Shown piece by piece: positions 14,565 to 16,821 of a stretch of 16,821 bases of DNA; the stretch's first letter is position 1; every line of letters begins with the position of its first letter. The stretch comes from JAGVSR01 sp046074825. Its GTDB lineage: Bacteria; Pseudomonadota; Alphaproteobacteria; Rhizobiales; Hyphomicrobiaceae. Where the stretch lies: NCBI GenBank assembly GCA_046074825.1, contig JBJTOZ010000164.1:1-16821 (forward strand). The letters are read 5' to 3'. The position numbers were made by a program, and so were the translations under genes. Under the pieces are notes generated by a model. That model searched no databases. It worked only from the letters and a program-made list of their open reading frames with translations, and was not told where the DNA came from.

Positions 14565-14933
14565 ATGCGTATCTATCGTGAATTCTACTTTGAAGCCGCC
14601 CATCGTCTGCCCTTTGCTCAACAAGGTCATCCGAATGCTCGTATACATGGGCACTCTTTTCGTGTTCGCATTTGGGTTGAAGGCAAGCCAGATCCTGTAA
14701 AAGGGGTTGTCGTGCATTTTGAGGATCTTTCCTCTGCTGTCAAAGAAGTCCAAGAAACACTCGATCATCAATTTCTCAATGATGTTGAAGGATTGTCTCT
14801 GCCTACTTTAGAAAATATTGTTATCTACATTTGGGATCGTTTGATACATAAAATTAGTAACCTCTCGCAGATTGAAATCCATCGGGACAGTTGCCACGAA
14901 GGGTGCATCTATTCAGGACCAAAAAAAGATTGA
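14565..14933 (+). CDS. queD: QueD-family 6-carboxytetrahydropterin synthase homologue, catalytic Cys position is Asn
   Basis: 122 aa, the normal QueD length. Zinc ligands H13 (FEAAHRLP), H28 and H30 (HGHSF) are present, as is D67-H68 in LDHQFLND and the LPTLENIVIYIWD segment. E. coli QueD has catalytic Cys27 in a CxxxHGH motif. Here the equivalent residue is N24 (GHPNARIHGH). The C-terminal acidic residue is D108 rather than Glu (RDSCHEGCIY). C110 and C113 are retained, as in E. coli. QueD converts 7,8-dihydroneopterin triphosphate to 6-carboxytetrahydropterin. The queE and queF neighbours say this protein serves that step, but with these substitutions the chemistry or the catalytic residue may differ. 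The gene starts 88 nt after queE with only a weak ribosome-binding site. Confidence 0.9.
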   Translation: MRIYREFYFEAAHRLPFAQQGHPNARIHGHSFRVRIWVEGKPDPVKGVVVHFEDLSSAVKEVQETLDHQFLNDVEGLSLPTLENIVIYIWDRLIHKISNLSQIEIHRDSCHEGCIYSGPKKD

Positions 14934-14955
14934 GATCAAAAGGTGGAGTAGTGTC

Positions 14956-15417
14956 GTGGTTCCAACGGAAATACCTCTAAGTCAGCTCGGGCAACGATCC
15001 CCTCTTCCAGAAAGTCCTGATCAGGCTCTTTTAGAACGTGTTCGCAATCCCCATCCTGATAGCCAATATGTTGTTCGTTTTACGCAGCCAGAATTCACCT
15101 CTTTGTGTCCTGTTACAGGTCAGCCTGATTTTGCACATCTCGTTATTGACTATGTTCCTCATGAATGGCTTGTTGAAAGCAAATCTCTTAAACTCTATTT
15201 TTCTGCGTTCAGAAATCATGGAGCATTTCATGAGGATTGTACGCTTGCAATTGGAAAGCGTTTGGTCCGTCTCCTCGAGCCACATTTTCTTCGAATTGGG
15301 GGATATTGGTATCCTCGCGGTGGAATGCCGATAGATGTTTTCTGGCAAACAGGAACCCCTCCTCAAGGAATTTGGCTCACGGAGCAAAATGTCCCTTCCT
15401 ACCGTGGTCGAGGATAA
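14956..15417 (+). CDS. queF: NADPH-dependent preQ0 reductase QueF (short, unimodular type)
   Basis: 153 aa from the chosen start. The nitrile-reductase core shows FTSLCPVTGQPDFA with nucleophile C51 and proton donor D58, then ESKSLKLYFSAFRNHGAFHEDC, the QueF signature. A C-terminal RGGMPIDVFWQTG follows. QueF reduces the nitrile of preQ0 to the aminomethyl of preQ1 in four electrons. The size and single core match the Bacillus-type (YkvM) enzyme, not the double-length E. coli form. The open frame extends back to an ATG at 14872 inside queD, but GTG 14956 has a textbook GGTGGAG seven nt upstream and lies 22 nt after the queD stop, so I place the start there. It ends 24 nt from the convergent pit gene; no terminator is seen between them. 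Confidence 0.95.
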   Translation: MVPTEIPLSQLGQRSPLPESPDQALLERVRNPHPDSQYVVRFTQPEFTSLCPVTGQPDFAHLVIDYVPHEWLVESKSLKLYFSAFRNHGAFHEDCTLAIGKRLVRLLEPHFLRIGGYWYPRGGMPIDVFWQTGTPPQGIWLTEQNVPSYRGRG

Positions 15418-15441
15418 ATATTCTAGACTTCCCCCAATTCT

Positions 15442-16431
15442 TTAAAATGAGTTTGCAATCATTGCTGCAACGTAAGCAAGCAAAGCACATGCTGGAAAAG
15501 TCAGTATCCAAGCAGTTATAATACGCTTGAGGACTTGCCACTTTACGTCCGACAGTCTTCGGGAGGCACCCACGCCGACCACAGCGCTTGTGATGGTATG
15601 TGTCGTTGATAGCGGGATCCCGTAAAGGGAAGCCAAAAAAATTGTTCCTGAGGCTGCACTTGTTGCCGCAAACCCTTGCCATGATTTTATTCGCGTCATT
15701 TTACTACCAATGGTCTCGATGATGCGCCAACCACCTGCAGCAGTTCCAAGTCCCATGGTAAGGGCACATATCACAATAACCCACTCAGAAATGTAAAATT
15801 CTTTCGTTGCCCCGCCAGCAAGAAGAGTAAGAGCAAAGACACCCATAAATTTTTGTCCATCATTTAGGCCATGGTTAAAGGCCATAGTCCCTCCTGAGAG
15901 AACTTGAAGATGATCAAAATATCTCTTCGCGCGGCCCGGGGAGGCATTACCAAAAAAACGAATGATAAACATACCAAACAGAAGAGCAGCGATAGATCCA
16001 AGCACAATCGATAAAAACATACCAATTGCCACTTTTTGCCACCCAGACCACTGCAAAGCATGAATACCACCGCCTTCAAAAGCTGCACCTGCTAACCCTG
16101 CTAATAAGGCGTGTGATTTGCTGACTGGCATCCCAATTTTGGCGGCTAAAGTTCCCCAAGCAATAATTGCAAACATAGATGCTGTAATTGCTGGAACGGT
16201 TAAAGATTTCGGTTCAACAATTCCTTTGCCAACTGTTGTTGCAACCGCGATACCAGCTGTAGCCCCAATTGTATTGAGTATTACCGCCATGATAATTGCA
16301 TTTCTTGGGGTCATGACACCCGTTGAGACTATTGTAGCAATTGCGTTGGGTGCATCTGTCCATCCATTAACAAATTCAGCTGTCAAAACCGCAGCTAGCG
16401 CAATAATGAGGCTTAAACTTAAGGCCTCCAT
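15442..16431 (-). CDS. pit: PiT-family inorganic phosphate permease
   Basis: 329 aa, strongly hydrophobic throughout with about ten membrane segments. It carries the duplicated PiT signature: FVNGWTDAPNAIAT near the N-terminus (D26) and AFNHGLNDGQKFMG in the second half (D191). The SKSHALLAGLAG and STTHTITSAVVGVGAS segments are the other internal-repeat halves. PiT proteins import phosphate (often as a metal-phosphate complex) with protons across the inner membrane at low affinity. The length is the shorter bacterial type rather than the roughly 500-residue E. coli PitA. Its ATG overlaps the stop of the upstream DUF47 gene by one base (TGATG), so the two are translationally coupled. Confidence 0.95.
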   Translation of the reverse strand: MEALSLSLIIALAAVLTAEFVNGWTDAPNAIATIVSTGVMTPRNAIIMAVILNTIGATAGIAVATTVGKGIVEPKSLTVPAITASMFAIIAWGTLAAKIGMPVSKSHALLAGLAGAAFEGGGIHALQWSGWQKVAIGMFLSIVLGSIAALLFGMFIIRFFGNASPGRAKRYFDHLQVLSGGTMAFNHGLNDGQKFMGVFALTLLAGGATKEFYISEWVIVICALTMGLGTAAGGWRIIETIGSKMTRIKSWQGFAATSAASGTIFLASLYGIPLSTTHTITSAVVGVGASRRLSDVKWQVLKRIITAWILTFPACALLAYVAAMIANSF

Positions 16432-16821
16432 CAGGCCTCCTTGCGCGCTAAGGACAGAACCATTTTAGCGCAATGATTTGCATCATCAGTCATTTGTTCT
16501 AGTAGATGAAAGAGTTGGTGGATGGCTATAAAACGAAGTGCATGAGCTTGCGATGTAGAGTGTTCTGCAACCAGTCGTCGTTCGTTTTCTGAGACAAGCT
16601 TATCAGCTTTGGCTTCAGCAGCATCAATAAGGTTTGTGACATCTCGCACACGCGTTAGGGAGAGACGTGGTTCAGCAAACATTTTAATAAGGAGATCTAT
16701 ATTTTTTAACATCTCCTCACCAATTGCAAAAACATCCATAGCCTCATCCGTTAATTCTGAAATGAATGGGGAATAGGCTTGAAGATGCAAAACAACTTTG
16801 CGCATACCATCAACGACATCA
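16431..16821 (-). CDS. DUF47 (PhoU-like) phosphate transport partner, partial at right edge
   Basis: The minus-strand frame is open from the right edge to a TGA at 16431, giving 130 codons of the C-terminal part; DUF47 proteins are normally a little over 200 aa, so about 80 N-terminal residues are missing. An internal ATG at 16805 is not the start, as the frame continues upstream without a stop. The sequence is all helical with the family pattern of acidic and polar heptads, including IDAAEAKADKLVSENERRL and LEQMTDDANHCAKMVLSLA near the end. DUF47 proteins resemble PhoU and usually precede pit genes, where they are thought to modulate the permease. The one-base overlap with pit fits this. Confidence 0.92.
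   Translation of the reverse strand, partial: DVVDGMRKVVLHLQAYSPFISELTDEAMDVFAIGEEMLKNIDLLIKMFAEPRLSLTRVRDVTNLIDAAEAKADKLVSENERRLVAEHSTSQAHALRFIAIHQLFHLLEQMTDDANHCAKMVLSLARKEA

Noticed and set aside
14872..14955. Upstream ATG extension of queF overlapping the end of queD
   Set aside because: It overlaps queD by 62 nt, adds residues absent from short QueF proteins, and GTG 14956 has a much better ribosome-binding site.
1..16821. Mobile elements, prophage, CRISPR, tRNA or rRNA genes
   Set aside because: No transposase, integrase, phage gene, direct-repeat array or tRNA/rRNA-like sequence was seen in any intergenic stretch; all gaps are shorter than 300 nt.

Overview
The window looks like ordinary chromosomal DNA from an alphaproteobacterium. 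The evidence is the run ispDF (fused) - dusB - ntrB - ntrC - ntrY, the pairing of enolase with an FtsB-type divisome gene, a COQ10/RatA-like START protein near a stand-alone PncC/CinA C-terminal protein, and an unfused DUF47-PiT pair. By eye the base composition is moderately AT-leaning (estimate, not computed), lower than in many free-living Rhodospirillales or Rhizobiales. I cannot place it below class level. I see no transposase, integrase, phage gene, CRISPR array, rRNA or tRNA.

Layout. (1) 1-5126, all on the minus strand: dusB, ntrB and ntrC are packed with a 4-nt overlap and a 2-nt gap. A 253-nt space follows, then the 5' part of ntrY, which runs off the left edge. This is the nitrogen two-component region. 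(2) 5318-8566, plus strand: ispDF (isoprenoid precursors), a MarR-family regulator closed by a strong intrinsic terminator, then pncC and an exported pentapeptide-repeat protein as a pair. (3) 8605-12097, minus strand: a COQ10-like protein, two small lipoproteins that appear paralogous, FtsB and enolase. (4) 12314-15417: queuosine precursor genes. queC is on plus, a YhhQ-type precursor transporter lies reversed behind it, then queE, queD and queF are on plus. Together these cover 6-carboxytetrahydropterin to preQ1 plus import; GTP cyclohydrolase and the later tRNA-modifying enzymes are not in the window. (5) 15442-16821, minus strand: a PiT phosphate permease translationally coupled to a DUF47 (PhoU-like) partner cut by the right edge.

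I found no clearly novel system. The observations most worth checking are: a QueD whose canonical catalytic cysteine position is asparagine; two neighbouring lipoproteins sharing a Cys-x(51-53)-Cys module; alternating C/G-run hairpins in the queC leader; and a MarR regulator sitting between ispDF and pncC with a 6-bp inverted repeat in front of it. Several gene starts were moved to downstream codons with better ribosome-binding sites, and several genes start with GTG or TTG.
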